A stretch of DNA of 64,000 nucleotides from assembly GCA_902787715.1 (NCBI GenBank), contig CADAHQ010000008.1:1-64000 (forward strand), in the 5' to 3' direction. The notes beneath the pieces are model-generated. The model was given only the letters and a program-made list of their open reading frames with translations, did no database searches and was not told the origin of the DNA. How positions within the stretch are numbered: position 1 is the first letter of the stretch; each line of letters opens with the position of its first letter. Made by a program: the position numbers and the translations under genes. This DNA is from an uncultured Lachnospiraceae bacterium. Its GTDB lineage: Bacteria > Bacillota > Clostridia > Lachnospirales > Lachnospiraceae. Below, piece by piece: positions 16,207-25,224 of the stretch.

Positions 16207-18744
16207 TTACTTTCTGTTCAGGTAAATCACCCGGTGCGCCATCCGGTTCATCACGGCCTCGTCGTGGGTGATGAAGAGGTAGGTCAGGTTGTAACGGTCG
16301 TGGAAGTCCGCGAGCAGCGCAAGCACCTGCTCCTGGACGGTGGCGTCAAGGGCCGAGACCGGCTCGTCTAAAATGAGGATGTCAGGCTTGCCGAGGATTG
16401 CCATACCGATGGCCACGCGCTGGCGCTGCCCGCCGGAGAGCTCGGTGATTTTGCGGGCCGCATATTCCTCCGAAAGGCCGACAGCCGTGAGCATCTCACG
16501 CACCTCCGAAAGACGCTCCTCCGCGCGGCTTCGGAACAGTTCCTTCAGCTCTCTGCGGCGCTTCTTCCGCTCTGCCGACGGCAGATTCCGGTCATGCCAA
16601 AGCGCCCGCAAAGCCTCGCGGCGCTCCTTGCTCTGGCGGTTGCGAAGCGGTTCCTCCAAAAGCCACCCCACGGTCTTCGCGCGGTTTAAGCTTCCGTAAG
16701 GGTCCTGGAACACCATGCCGATGCGGGCTTTTGTCTCGATGCGCCCCGCCTGCTTGGGAATCAGGCCCGTTAAGCAGCGCGCAAGGGTGGATTTGCCGCT
16801 GCCGCTTCGCCCGATGACGCCTAAGCACTCGCCCTCGCGAAGCTCCATCGAAAAATTCTCCAAAACTTTATTCTCAAATTTCAGCGGATTTCTCCCGCGC
16901 TTTTTTCCGTAATACACATGCAGATGAGTCGCCGACAGAATCACGGGTGCCTCCGCGTCATGATGCATGCGGTCGCGGAAATCCGTTCCCGCAAGCGACT
17001 GCAGAAGCTGCTTTGTCTCCGCGGCTTTCGGCGCCTCGAAGATCTCTTCGACGGTGCCTTCCTCCACAATCTTTCCCTCGTCCATCACCATCACGCGGCT
17101 GCAGATGCGCCGTACCACGGCAAGCTCGTGGGAGATGAACAAAACCGCCATTCCGTGTTTTTTCTGAAGCTCCGACAGGAGCGCCAAAATACCGTCTCTG
17201 GTCTCCGCGTCCAGCGCCGTCGTGGGCTCATCGAGAATCAGCAGGTGCGGCCGAAGCAGCATTGCGATGGCAATCATCACGCGCTGCCGCTGCCCGCCGG
17301 AGAGCTCCTTCGGAACACTTCGCAGAATTCGTTCCGTCTCTGTGAGCTCGACCTCGAGGAGTGCTTCTGTGAGCCGCTTTTTTTGTTCCTCCTTCTCGAG
17401 GCGGATACCGTTGTGCGTGAGCATCTCGAGCATTTGCCGGCCGATCGGCATGGTGGGGTTTAGGGACGTCATCGGCTCCTGGAACACCATCGCCATGGAT
17501 TCGCCGCGCAGAAGCGCAAGCTCTTTTCTGCCGCATGTAAGCACGTTCGTAAAGCCCGTGCCGGAGCGGAGCAAAATCTCGCCCGTCACACCGGCCGTGT
17601 CCGGAAGAAGCCCCATCACCGAGAGTGCGGTCATACTCTTGCCGCTGCCGGATTCGCCGACGATTCCGAGCCGATCGCCCGGGCGGAGCGTAAGATTCAC
17701 ATTTTTTACAACCGTCTGCAGCGTTCCGTCCGCGCGCTCGAAACCGACGGAAAGGTTGCGCACGCACAGCACCGCGTCGTCGGGGATATCCGCGGCGTTT
17801 GCAGAGTTCGCCTCGGGGGCGGATGCATTTGCCGAAGTGTCCGCGGAGTCCGCAGGTGCCGCCGCCTTCGCAGAAGCGGTTCCGTAGCCCGCCGCCGCAA
17901 GCTTTCTGCTGATGCGCGAGCGCAGGCGCGCAGGGCTTCCGGTGTCGCCCTGGTTGCCGGAGTAGGCGTCGCTTAAGAGCGCCACGCCCAGCACCGCGAG
18001 CACCAGAAGAAGGCCTGGGAAGATGACTGTCCACGAAGCGCTCCGGATATAGGACTGGCCTTCCGAGAGCATGCGTCCGAGGCTGGCCTTCGGGGGCTGG
18101 ACGCCGAGTCCTAAGTAGCTCATGCCGGATTCGGCGAGGACAGCGTTATTGAAGCCGACCGCCATCGTCACTAACAAAGTGGCGCGGAGGTTCGGGAGAA
18201 TATGCACAAACAGGATGCGCGCATTGGACGCGCCTAAGAGCTTCGCGTTTACCACGTAGTCGGACTGCAGCTGGGTGCGCACGTCGCTTCGAACCACGCG
18301 GGCGATGCTCGGGACAAAGAGGATGCCGAGGGCAATCACGACATTTTTCTCGGAGGGTCCGAAGATGCCGACGAACACAAGCGCGAGGAGAATGCTCGGA
18401 AATGCCAAAAGACAGTCGTTGATGCGCATCACAACCGCATCGAAGGTTCCGCCGATGTAGCCCGTGAGGGCGCCCACCAGCGTGCCGAAGATGCCGCCGA
18501 TCAACACCGTCATGGCGCCGATCAGCATCGTCGTGAGAGACCCGTGGGCAACGCGCGTGTACACATCGCGCCCGTAGTGGTCAGTGCCGAAGAGATGCTT
18601 AAGAGACGGCCCCAGATTCTTCGCGGCGGAGTCCATCTCGTCCGGGTTGTAGGGCGACAGAAACAAGCCCCCCGCGATCAAGAGAACCGTCAGGAGGAGA
18701 AGCACGCATCCGCAGATGAAATTGAAGGAGTGCTTCCGCTTCAT
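16207..18744 (-). CDS. ABC importer fusion: DppC-like permease plus two ATPase domains
   Basis: 845 aa, a fusion of three proteins that are normally separate in peptide/nickel importers. Residues 1-262 are a DppC/OppC permease with about five or six helices and the coupling motif GASNARILFVHILPN. An Ala-rich linker (about 263-320) joins a DppD-like ATPase (Walker A GESGSGKS at 363-370, LSGGQRQRVMIA, LDEPTTALD). A second, DppF-like ATPase (about 605-845) has GRSGSGKST, LSGGQRQRVAIG and LDEPVSALD. All nucleotide-binding motifs look intact. It lies 12 bp after the DppB-like gene. Fused DppD-DppF ATPases are known; having the permease on the same chain is uncommon. The protein starts at the ATG 18744 after GGAAACGGAAATG-type purine-rich sequence. 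Confidence 0.88.
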   Translation of the reverse strand: MKRKHSFNFICGCVLLLLTVLLIAGGLFLSPYNPDEMDSAAKNLGPSLKHLFGTDHYGRDVYTRVAHGSLTTMLIGAMTVLIGGIFGTLVGALTGYIGGTFDAVVMRINDCLLAFPSILLALVFVGIFGPSEKNVVIALGILFVPSIARVVRSDVRTQLQSDYVVNAKLLGASNARILFVHILPNLRATLLVTMAVGFNNAVLAESGMSYLGLGVQPPKASLGRMLSEGQSYIRSASWTVIFPGLLLVLAVLGVALLSDAYSGNQGDTGSPARLRSRISRKLAAAGYGTASAKAAAPADSADTSANASAPEANSANAADIPDDAVLCVRNLSVGFERADGTLQTVVKNVNLTLRPGDRLGIVGESGSGKSMTALSVMGLLPDTAGVTGEILLRSGTGFTNVLTCGRKELALLRGESMAMVFQEPMTSLNPTMPIGRQMLEMLTHNGIRLEKEEQKKRLTEALLEVELTETERILRSVPKELSGGQRQRVMIAIAMLLRPHLLILDEPTTALDAETRDGILALLSELQKKHGMAVLFISHELAVVRRICSRVMVMDEGKIVEEGTVEEIFEAPKAAETKQLLQSLAGTDFRDRMHHDAEAPVILSATHLHVYYGKKRGRNPLKFENKVLENFSMELREGECLGVIGRSGSGKSTLARCLTGLIPKQAGRIETKARIGMVFQDPYGSLNRAKTVGWLLEEPLRNRQSKERREALRALWHDRNLPSAERKKRRRELKELFRSRAEERLSEVREMLTAVGLSEEYAARKITELSGGQRQRVAIGMAILGKPDILILDEPVSALDATVQEQVLALLADFHDRYNLTYLFITHDEAVMNRMAHRVIYLNRK

Positions 18745-18756
18745 TTCCGTTTCCTT

Positions 18757-19662
18757 TCAATCCGACTCCATGCCGGAATTTACCAGCAATACCACCAGTC
18801 CGATGTACAGGACAATCGCCTGCACGACATTGTAATCGCGGTTCGAAATCGAGCGCACCAAAAGCCGCCCGAGACCGTTCACGCCGAACACCTGCTCCAC
18901 CACGATGCTGCCCGCGATAATCTCCGAGACGATGACACCGATAAAGGTGCGAACGCCCGGCAAGGCATTTGGCAACATGTGAAGCATCAAAACCTTCCCC
19001 TCCGAAAGGCCCTTGCTGCGCGCAGTGCGCACGTAGTCCTTGCTGCGCTCCGTAAGAAGCGCGCTCCGCAAAAACCGCACCGTCATAGCCGCCTTCGGAA
19101 GCGCTATGGCAAGCGCCGGGAAGAAGAGATACGAAAGGCATGCGCCGAGGCCTTCGTCATATGCGACAAATGCACCCGGCGTAAACACTTTAAGCCACAA
19201 CCCGAGGATGACCGAAATCAGCAAGCCCAGGAAAAATGCGGGCACCGCCATCATCGTCTGGTTGACCATCGCCCCCGCGCGGTCCACGGCGGAGCCGGGG
19301 AATCTTGCGTACAAAAGTCCGAGCGGGAAGGCAATCAAAAGAATCATCAAAATCGACATGCCGGCTAGAAGCAACGTGTTTGGCAGCACCTGCCACAAAA
19401 GCTCCGAAACCGGCCGCTTATAGCTCAGCGAATCCCCGAGATTTCCGGTGAAGACACCGCCGAGCCAACGCCCGTAGCGCACGAGGAACGGGTCGTTTAA
19501 TCCGAGCTCCTCCCGAAGCGCTTCCACCGCCTCGGGCGAGGCGTTCATTCCCAGGCGAACCTCCGCCGGGTCGCCCGGCAGCACCTGGAATGCAAAAAAT
19601 GTAACAAAGGAGAGCGCCAGTACCGCGATCAGTACGGCGACGCCTTTTCTGATCCACTTCAT
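18757..19662 (-). CDS. ABC importer permease, DppB/NikB-like
   Basis: 301 aa with about six membrane helices and the family N-terminus (VLIAVLALSFVTFFAFQVLPGDPAE). The cytoplasmic coupling motif is present in SKDYVRTARSKGLSEGKVLMLHMLPNALPG. It is the second transmembrane half of the importer and pairs with the permease part of the fusion protein. GGAGG precedes the ATG. It is separated from the binding-protein gene by 280 bp of hairpin-rich sequence, typical of operons where the binding protein is made in excess. Confidence 0.93.
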   Translation of the reverse strand: MKWIRKGVAVLIAVLALSFVTFFAFQVLPGDPAEVRLGMNASPEAVEALREELGLNDPFLVRYGRWLGGVFTGNLGDSLSYKRPVSELLWQVLPNTLLLAGMSILMILLIAFPLGLLYARFPGSAVDRAGAMVNQTMMAVPAFFLGLLISVILGLWLKVFTPGAFVAYDEGLGACLSYLFFPALAIALPKAAMTVRFLRSALLTERSKDYVRTARSKGLSEGKVLMLHMLPNALPGVRTFIGVIVSEIIAGSIVVEQVFGVNGLGRLLVRSISNRDYNVVQAIVLYIGLVVLLVNSGMESD

Positions 19663-19706
19663 ACCGGTGCCCTCCTTTCTGGGTTTCCCGCATAGATTTT
19701 ACTGTA

Positions 19707-19800
19707 CCTACGGCGCGGCGGTGACTGCGGAGCAGAAAGCCTCACTCGCACGAAAAATGCTCGTTCGACTTTCTCTCCGCATTTCCGCCGCGCCTGTAGG
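19707..19800. repeat. 94-bp intercistronic foldback between binding-protein and permease genes
   Basis: Arms of about 32 nt (19707-19738 and 19769-19800) are nearly complementary, including GGCGCGGCGG with CCGCCGCGCC. A second hairpin, GGAATCGAT with ATCGATTC, lies at about 19841-19880. No T run follows on the minus strand, so this is more likely an mRNA-stabilising or processing structure that raises binding-protein over permease yield. No ORF is seen in the 280-bp gap. Confidence 0.7.
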
Positions 19801-19942
19801 AAGAAAAAAATTCATTCGGGAAAGTAAGATCTGTTTTGAATGCGGAATCGATATTAGAGAATCTTATGAATCGATTCTGCGGGGTTCCAAAGTTTTACAA
19901 AAAACCAACCATGAAAATAATCATAAAGCTGATTCTTGGTAA

Positions 19943-21475
19943 TTATTCTTTAAAATATACCGTGGACATGTCCTGTACGTACACGGGGTAGAAGGTGTAG
20001 CCGTCGAGCTTCTTGTTCACTGCCACCATCAGGGACGGGCTCTGCAGGAAGACAGATGCCGCATCGTCCGAGAGGCACTTCTGAAGCTCGTGGTAAAGCT
20101 CAACCTTCTTCTGCGTATCCGCGGTCGCCATGGCTTCCTTGTATTTGGCGTCGAAGGTGTCGCTCGTGTAGTTCATAAAATTCTTCGCCGACCCGCCGAT
20201 ATAGTACTTCAGAATATCGCTGGGCGCCAACTGCGAATCCAGTCCGACGATGGTGGAAACATGCTTGTGTCCCTTGTACACATCCGAAATCCAGGTCGCC
20301 CACTCAATGAGCTCGATCTTCATGGTGATGCCGACTTTCTTCAGTTGGTTCGCCAAAACCTCCGCGGTCTGCACGTGGTACACATAGTTCGAAGGAACCT
20401 TCACCGTGAAGGTGAAACCGTCCGGATAGCCTGCCTCAGCAAGCAATGCCTTCGCCTTCGCCTCGTCGTGAGGGTAAGCCTCCTCGAGCGTCTTGTCGTA
20501 GTAGAGACCGAAGGATGCGTAAACGCCGCTGCCGATGGCCGTGCCGTAGCCGCCGTTGAGCATCTGAAGAACTTCCTTCTTGTCCACTGCGTAGTTCATA
20601 GCCTTGCGCACGCGAACGTCGTCGAAGGGCTTCTCCGCGTTGTTTAAGAACAGACCCTGAACAAGGCTCATGTCGCCGACTTCAATCTTGAACTGATCCT
20701 TGAGCTGCTCCGCCTGGTCGACGGTCAGGTACGGGAAGATATCGATGTTCCCGGCCTGCAGCTGCAGGAATGCCGCGTCGGTGCTCTCCGAAATGGAGAA
20801 CGTCACCTTCGCCAAATGCGCCTTCGTCCCGTAGTAATCGTCATTTCTCACCATGACCAGTCCGACCATGGGCTTGTAGGACTCAAACTTGAACGGGCCC
20901 GTGCCGATGGGCTTGCTGGCCTGATCCGCATAGTTTTTCGGAATGATATTGCAGGTAAAATACCCGATCAACTCCGTGTTGGGGCTTGCAAGCGTGACCG
21001 TGATCACGTCCTTGCCGTCCGCATCTTTCGAAGCAGTAATGTCGGAAATAACAGAAAAAGCAGGAACCACCTGTACCTCCGGATCGGAAGTCTCCAAGCG
21101 TCCTGCAACTCGATTCAACGAATACACCACATCGTCCGCCGTAACGGTCTCGCCGTTGTGGAACTTCACACCTTCGCGCAACACGAATGTGTACTTTGTC
21201 CCATCTGCCGAGATGTCGTAGCTCGCCGCTACCGCGGGCACCAGATTGCCGTCTTTGTCAGGCTTTACCAAGCCCTCGAAAATGTTGTACAAGACTTCTC
21301 TGGTTCCTGCCGCTACCGCTTTGTGAGGGTCAAGACTGTCCAAATCCTGTGTTATTCCAACTACCACCGCTCCACCTTTCATGTTTTCTTCCGGCTTCTT
21401 CGTACCGCCTTTGCATGCGCAAAGTGCAGTCATCGCGAATACCAGAAGGAGAATGCAAGCAAATGCTTTCTTCAT
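19943..21475 (-). CDS. Peptide/nickel-type ABC substrate-binding lipoprotein
   Basis: 510 aa. A lipoprotein signal ends MTALCAC with the lipidated Cys at about 20. The body has the family 5 extracellular solute-binding pattern: GGAVVVGITQDLDSLDPHKA near the start, FVLREGVKFHNGETVTADDVVYSLNR, and VRKAMNYAVDKKEVLQMLNGGYG. It captures peptides or similar ligands at the cell surface for the fused importer downstream. The start at 21475 has AAGGAG 5 nt upstream and a good promoter. First gene of the operon reaching down to about 14781. Confidence 0.93.
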   Translation of the reverse strand: MKKAFACILLLVFAMTALCACKGGTKKPEENMKGGAVVVGITQDLDSLDPHKAVAAGTREVLYNIFEGLVKPDKDGNLVPAVAASYDISADGTKYTFVLREGVKFHNGETVTADDVVYSLNRVAGRLETSDPEVQVVPAFSVISDITASKDADGKDVITVTLASPNTELIGYFTCNIIPKNYADQASKPIGTGPFKFESYKPMVGLVMVRNDDYYGTKAHLAKVTFSISESTDAAFLQLQAGNIDIFPYLTVDQAEQLKDQFKIEVGDMSLVQGLFLNNAEKPFDDVRVRKAMNYAVDKKEVLQMLNGGYGTAIGSGVYASFGLYYDKTLEEAYPHDEAKAKALLAEAGYPDGFTFTVKVPSNYVYHVQTAEVLANQLKKVGITMKIELIEWATWISDVYKGHKHVSTIVGLDSQLAPSDILKYYIGGSAKNFMNYTSDTFDAKYKEAMATADTQKKVELYHELQKCLSDDAASVFLQSPSLMVAVNKKLDGYTFYPVYVQDMSTVYFKE

Positions 21476-21525
21476 CTTTGCTCCTTCCCCACTTTTCAGT
21501 GGAACTTATGTAATTTTACGCCCCC

Positions 21526-21554
21526 ATATTACACTGCCCGCCCGAAAAATGCAA
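21526..21554 (-). promoter_or_regulatory. Promoter of the ABC importer operon
   Basis: Minus-strand TTGCAT (21549-21554), 17-bp spacer, TAATAT (21526-21531), about 50 bp before the binding-protein gene. Confidence 0.72.
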
Positions 21555-21608
21555 GTGTTTTCCTCTTTTGGGGCGTATTTCCGCGATGAGGTTGAAAAAA
21601 TCTTTGGG

Positions 21609-21995
21609 ACTACGGCCCAGGGAGAAGGGTTTCTTCCCTAGGCCGTAGTTGTACTTGTCTACAGTGTGCTGTTACCTCGTTTTCCCCTTAATTTCAAAAG
21701 CGACTACGGCCTATAAAGCAAGTTTCGGTCGCGAGGCCGTAATTGTACCTGTCTATCCCTTGGGGGCAGCTGCTTAACCTTTTTACTATGCAGGGCTACT
21801 ACGGCCTGAAGTCCACTTTTCTAACGTCAGGCCGTAATCCCTTGATTTCAAACCTTCAAAACAAGGTTTTCCACCGACAAGACAGGTAAAGACTACGGCC
21901 TGAGATGCGATTTTGATCTTCCAGGCCGTAGTCCCTCTCTTTCGAAACCCGAAAACAAGGTATTTTCCACCGGGAAGGGGATTTCTCTTCCCGGT
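21609..21995. repeat. Array of four 41-bp palindromes with 94-95-bp period
   Basis: Fills the 643-bp gap 21476-22118 between divergent genes. Palindromes at 21609-21649, 21703-21743, 21798-21838 and 21892-21932 are each exactly 41 bp: conserved arms ACTACGGCC and GGCCGTA(G/A)T around a variable ~21-bp centre. Spacers are 53-54 bp. The spacers after units 3 and 4 are clearly homologous to each other (both contain AAAACAAGGT then TTTTCCACCG, 94 bp apart); those after units 1 and 2 share TGTAC(C/T)TGTCTA. A separate perfect 9-bp hairpin (21969-21995) ends the array, just before a promoter. Confidence 0.85.
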
Positions 21996-22007
21996 AAAGT
22001 CCGCAGG

Positions 22008-22036
22008 TTGAAAGGGCGTTTGAGTTGTGGTATACT
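22008..22036 (+). promoter_or_regulatory. Promoter of the DUF2927 lipoprotein gene
   Basis: TTGAAA (22008-22013), 17-bp spacer, TATACT (22031-22036), 83 bp before the start codon and 13 bp after the last hairpin of the palindrome array. Confidence 0.78.
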
Positions 22037-22118
22037 TAACAAGTCACGTATTTGTATCTGTTTTGTGCGGGAATTTTGTATTTTTGTTTGAGGAAATATT
22101 ACCGGAGAATACGACGGA

Positions 22119-23021
22119 ATGAAGAGAAGGGTTGAAAAAACGGAATCCTGGCGTTTCCGGGGGGCGGTGCTGGCGGCGGTTCTTCTGCTGGCGGCGGTGC
22201 TGCTTTGCGCCTGCGCGCAGCAGAAGGCGGTACGGCGGCAGGATGTGATTCCGAGCATCCGGGACGATAAGGGAAACCTGCTGAATCCCTCTACCACCGT
22301 CACTGTGACGATTACAAGACGACCGACGACACCTCCGGCGGATGAAAAGAAGGCCACGCCGACCCCAGTTGACGGAGCGACTCCGACAACGGGCGTGCCG
22401 GGGGGATACTCCATCAGTTCCAGAGGCTACAACAAGAAAGAGATTGTCGAATACTTTGATGAGATCGCGATGCGCGCGGAGTACGGAACAAGCGCCAATG
22501 CGGTTCACAAATGGACGACTCCTCTTTTGATTTATATCGACGGCGACCCGAATTCGGAGGACCGCAAGATTCTTGATGATGTATTTTACAAGATGAATTC
22601 CGTGGATGGATTTCCCGGGATTCGGGAAGTGAGCAGCAAGGATGCTTCCAACATCGTCATGTCCTTCGCGGACGACGCCGAATACACGCGGATTACGCCG
22701 AAGGACATCAACGACTTGACGGACGGTTTTGCCACCTGCTGGTTCCAGAATTCGTCCATCATACGGGCGCGCATCGGCATTCGCACCAGCATGCCCCAGC
22801 ATGAGCGCAACTCCGTCATCTGGGAGGAGCTCGTACAATGCACCGGCCTGCAGAACGACTCGTACCGCTACCCGGAGAGTCTGTTCTACCAGGGGTACAA
22901 CGAGGTGCAGGGCCCGAATACGCTCGACTGGCTTCTCTTTGAGGTGCTTTATCACCCGGACATTCAGCCGGGCATGCGCATCGAGGAGGTGTCCACGGTT
23001 CTGGACACCGTGCTTCGATAG
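22119..23021 (+). CDS. DUF2927-type lipoprotein, putative minimal metalloprotease
   Basis: 300 aa. A lipoprotein signal ends LLCAC (lipid Cys about 30), followed by a short Thr/Pro linker. The C-terminal half matches the DUF2927 pattern: IWEELVQCTGLQNDSYRYPESLFYQG then LDWLLFEVLYHPDIQPGM, in which EE-x-x-Q replaces the HExxH of related proteases. Known members are poorly characterised secreted proteins. It would be tethered outside the membrane. The next gene starts 29 bp later, so the two are probably co-transcribed. Confidence 0.75.
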   Translation: MKRRVEKTESWRFRGAVLAAVLLLAAVLLCACAQQKAVRRQDVIPSIRDDKGNLLNPSTTVTVTITRRPTTPPADEKKATPTPVDGATPTTGVPGGYSISSRGYNKKEIVEYFDEIAMRAEYGTSANAVHKWTTPLLIYIDGDPNSEDRKILDDVFYKMNSVDGFPGIREVSSKDASNIVMSFADDAEYTRITPKDINDLTDGFATCWFQNSSIIRARIGIRTSMPQHERNSVIWEELVQCTGLQNDSYRYPESLFYQGYNEVQGPNTLDWLLFEVLYHPDIQPGMRIEEVSTVLDTVLR

Positions 23022-23050
23022 AAAGGAGACCGCGAAGCGCTTCGCTTCGC
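23022..23050 (+). promoter_or_regulatory. Ribosome site separated from start by a palindrome
   Basis: AAAGGAGA directly after the upstream stop is followed by the perfect palindrome GCGAAGCGCTTCGC and then the ATG at 23051, a spacing of about 21 nt. Folding of the palindrome would bring the ribosome site to a workable distance. Confidence 0.5.
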
Positions 23051-23809
23051 ATGGGCAGTATGAATCTCGAAAACAAGACGACGGCTCTGGATGACGACGC
23101 CGCCATTTATCAGCACACCGAGGCGACGGAGACCGCCAAATCCCTCCGTGAAAAGCTCTCGGAGATGACCTTTAAGGAAAAAGTCCGCTATCTTTTGGAT
23201 TATTACGGGCTGAAGGCCCTGATTGTTCTGGCGGTTCTGGTTTTCCTCGGCTACACCCTCTGGGCGATGTTGCGGCCGAAGCCGGAGACAGTGGCGCAGA
23301 TTGCAATCATCGACAACCCGTGGGACACTTCCCTCCTGGACGATTACCAGGAGGAACTCATCGAAAAGCTTAAGCTCGACACAAAGAAGCAGGAGCTTCC
23401 CCTCGGATACTCCTACCGCTCTTCGAACCTTTCGGACGGCACCGCGCTCTCCACATTCCTCTTCGCAAACAACCTGGATATTTTGATTTCCTCGAAGGAT
23501 GAGATCAGCCGGTATGCGGAGAACGGGGTCTTCTATCCTCTTGACGGCAACCTGCCGGAAGACCTTAAGACCGTGATTCCGGAGGAGGATTGCCTCTGGT
23601 GCGCGTACCGCAACGAAAACGGCGACGGTGACGGCGCCGATCACATCTACGCCATCCGCATTGACTCCTCGGCATTTGTGCAGAAAGTTTCGGCCACCGG
23701 CTACACGGCGGCTGACTACTACCTCGGAATCCATCCCTGCAGCGAAGCGCGCCTCGCATGTTGCTTCAACATCCTGCGCATCATCTACGGGCTCCCGCTT
23801 CCGGAGTAA
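23051..23809 (+). CDS. Single-pass membrane protein, unknown family
   Basis: 252 aa. An acidic cytoplasmic N-terminus (about 1-55) contains a helix EMTFKEKVRYLLDYYGLKAL leading into one transmembrane segment (about 56-75), then a soluble extracytoplasmic alpha/beta domain. ILISSKDEISRYAENGVFYPLDG resembles a fragment of periplasmic binding-protein folds, but no family is certain. ATG at 23060 is an alternative start. It follows the DUF2927 gene in the same operon and ends at a strong terminator. Function unknown. Confidence 0.68.
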   Translation: MGSMNLENKTTALDDDAAIYQHTEATETAKSLREKLSEMTFKEKVRYLLDYYGLKALIVLAVLVFLGYTLWAMLRPKPETVAQIAIIDNPWDTSLLDDYQEELIEKLKLDTKKQELPLGYSYRSSNLSDGTALSTFLFANNLDILISSKDEISRYAENGVFYPLDGNLPEDLKTVIPEEDCLWCAYRNENGDGDGADHIYAIRIDSSAFVQKVSATGYTAADYYLGIHPCSEARLACCFNILRIIYGLPLPE

Positions 23810-23854
23810 CGAAGGATTGCCGGACCGATTCCCGGGACAACCTCGATTTCACCT

Positions 23855-23877
23855 GCCCCGCCGCACCCCGGCGGGGC
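23855..23877 (+). terminator. Terminator of the DUF2927 operon
   Basis: GCCCCGCCG pairs with CGGCGGGGC around a 5-nt loop, followed by TTTTCG. Confidence 0.88.
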
Positions 23878-23914
23878 TTTTCGTAAAATTCTTCCCTTTT
23901 TTTGAAAAAAGTAC

Positions 23915-23943
23915 TTGCATTATTTGTTTCCTTGGGGTAGAAT
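23915..23943 (+). promoter_or_regulatory. Promoter of asd
   Basis: TTGCAT (23915-23920), 17-bp spacer, TAGAAT (23938-23943), 87 bp before the start. A small hairpin (ACGGAC with GTCCGT) follows in the leader; no lysine riboswitch is recognisable. Confidence 0.78.
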
Positions 23944-24029
23944 AGCGTCTAATTACGGACAAATGTCCGTGACAGAAATACAAATCGCGACGGAAACGAC
24001 AGAACATTCCGCCGCAATCGGAGGTTTTT

Positions 24030-25130
24030 ATGGCTAAGTTTGTACCTGATAAGAAATTGCGCGTCGGTGTTATCGGTGCTACCGGTATGGTCGGCCAGCG
24101 CTTCATCTCTCTTTTGGAGAACCACCCCTGGTTCAACGTGGTAACCGTTGCTGCTTCGCCCAGAAGTGCGGGCAAGCGCTACGAGGATGCGGTGGGCGAC
24201 CGCTGGAAGATGCCCACGCCCATGCCTGAGGCGGTAAAGGATCTGATCGTCTATGACGCAAGCGAGGTGGAGAAGGTTGCCGCCACGTGTGATTTTGTAT
24301 TTTCCGCAGTGGATCTGAAGAAGGACGAGATCCGCGCCATCGAGGAGGCATATGCCAAGACGGAGACGCCCGTTGTTTCCAACAACAGCGCTCACCGCTG
24401 GACGCCCGACGTTCCCATGGTTGTGCCGGAACTGAATCCCGAGCACTATGAGATTATCCCCGCACAGCGCAAGCGCCTCGGCACGAAGCGCGGCTTCATC
24501 GCGGTTAAGCCCAACTGCTCCATCCAGAGCTACACGCCCATGCTGCACGCCCTCAAGGAGTTCGAGCCCACGGTTGTTGTCGCAACGACCTACCAGGCGA
24601 TCTCCGGCGCCGGCAAGACCTTCAAGGATTGGCCGGAAATGATTGACAACGTCATTCCGTACATCGGCGGCGAGGAGGAGAAGAGCGAGCAGGAGCCTCT
24701 CCGCATCTGGGGCCACATCGAGAACGGCGAGATTGTCAAGGCAAGCTCTCCGATCATCACGACGCAGTGCATCCGCGTGCCCGTTTCCGACGGTCACACC
24801 GCAGCGGTTTTCGTAAACTTTGCAAAGAAGCCCACGAAGGAGCAAATCCTCGAGGCTTGGAAGAATTTTAAGGGGCTTCCGCAGGAGCTTGAGCTTCCCA
24901 GCGCACCGAAGCAGTTCATCACCTACTTCGAGGAGGACAACCGTCCGCAGTGCAAGCTTGACCGCGAGACGGAGAACGGCATGGGCGTTTGCGCAGGCCG
25001 CCTTCGCGAGGACGCTGTCTACGACTGGAAATTCGTAGGCCTCTCCCACAACACCAAGCGCGGCGCAGCCGGCGGCGCAATCCTTTCCGCTGAGCTTCTG
25101 GTAGCACAGGGCTACATCACCGCGAAGTAA
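24030..25130 (+). CDS. asd: Aspartate-semialdehyde dehydrogenase
   Basis: 366 aa. It reduces aspartyl phosphate to aspartate semialdehyde with NADPH, the branch point to lysine/DAP, threonine and methionine. The NADP-binding [10 protein letters not shown] is at the N-terminus; the catalytic Cys lies in VKPNCSIQ and the catalytic His near GHTAAVFV. Length and the SNNSAHRW segment match the archaeal/fungal-like type found in many Clostridia. ATG follows GGAGG with 8 nt spacing. Monocistronic, with its own promoter and terminator. Confidence 0.95.
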   Translation: MAKFVPDKKLRVGVIGATGMVGQRFISLLENHPWFNVVTVAASPRSAGKRYEDAVGDRWKMPTPMPEAVKDLIVYDASEVEKVAATCDFVFSAVDLKKDEIRAIEEAYAKTETPVVSNNSAHRWTPDVPMVVPELNPEHYEIIPAQRKRLGTKRGFIAVKPNCSIQSYTPMLHALKEFEPTVVVATTYQAISGAGKTFKDWPEMIDNVIPYIGGEEEKSEQEPLRIWGHIENGEIVKASSPIITTQCIRVPVSDGHTAAVFVNFAKKPTKEQILEAWKNFKGLPQELELPSAPKQFITYFEEDNRPQCKLDRETENGMGVCAGRLREDAVYDWKFVGLSHNTKRGAAGGAILSAELLVAQGYITAK

Positions 25131-25167
25131 TCTTCCCACGCAAAGAAAACTTCTACACGCAAAAAAG

Positions 25168-25195
25168 CCCCTGCAGGACGAATCGCCTGCAGGGG
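25168..25195. terminator. Bidirectional terminator between asd and the GDPD gene
   Basis: CCCCTGCAGG and CCTGCAGGGG pair perfectly around 8 nt. A run of six A precedes it and T-rich sequence follows, so it can end both converging transcripts. Confidence 0.88.
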
Positions 25196-25224
25196 TATTT
25201 TGATTGCTTTTTTGAATGCCGTCT

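Noticed and set aside
21609-21932. Integron attC sites
   Set aside because: Palindromes of constant length suggested attC, but the conserved core-site bases are lacking, there are no cassette ORFs between them and no integrase.
23944-24029. Lysine riboswitch before asd
   Set aside because: The 86-nt leader is too short and lacks the family's conserved blocks; only a small hairpin is present.
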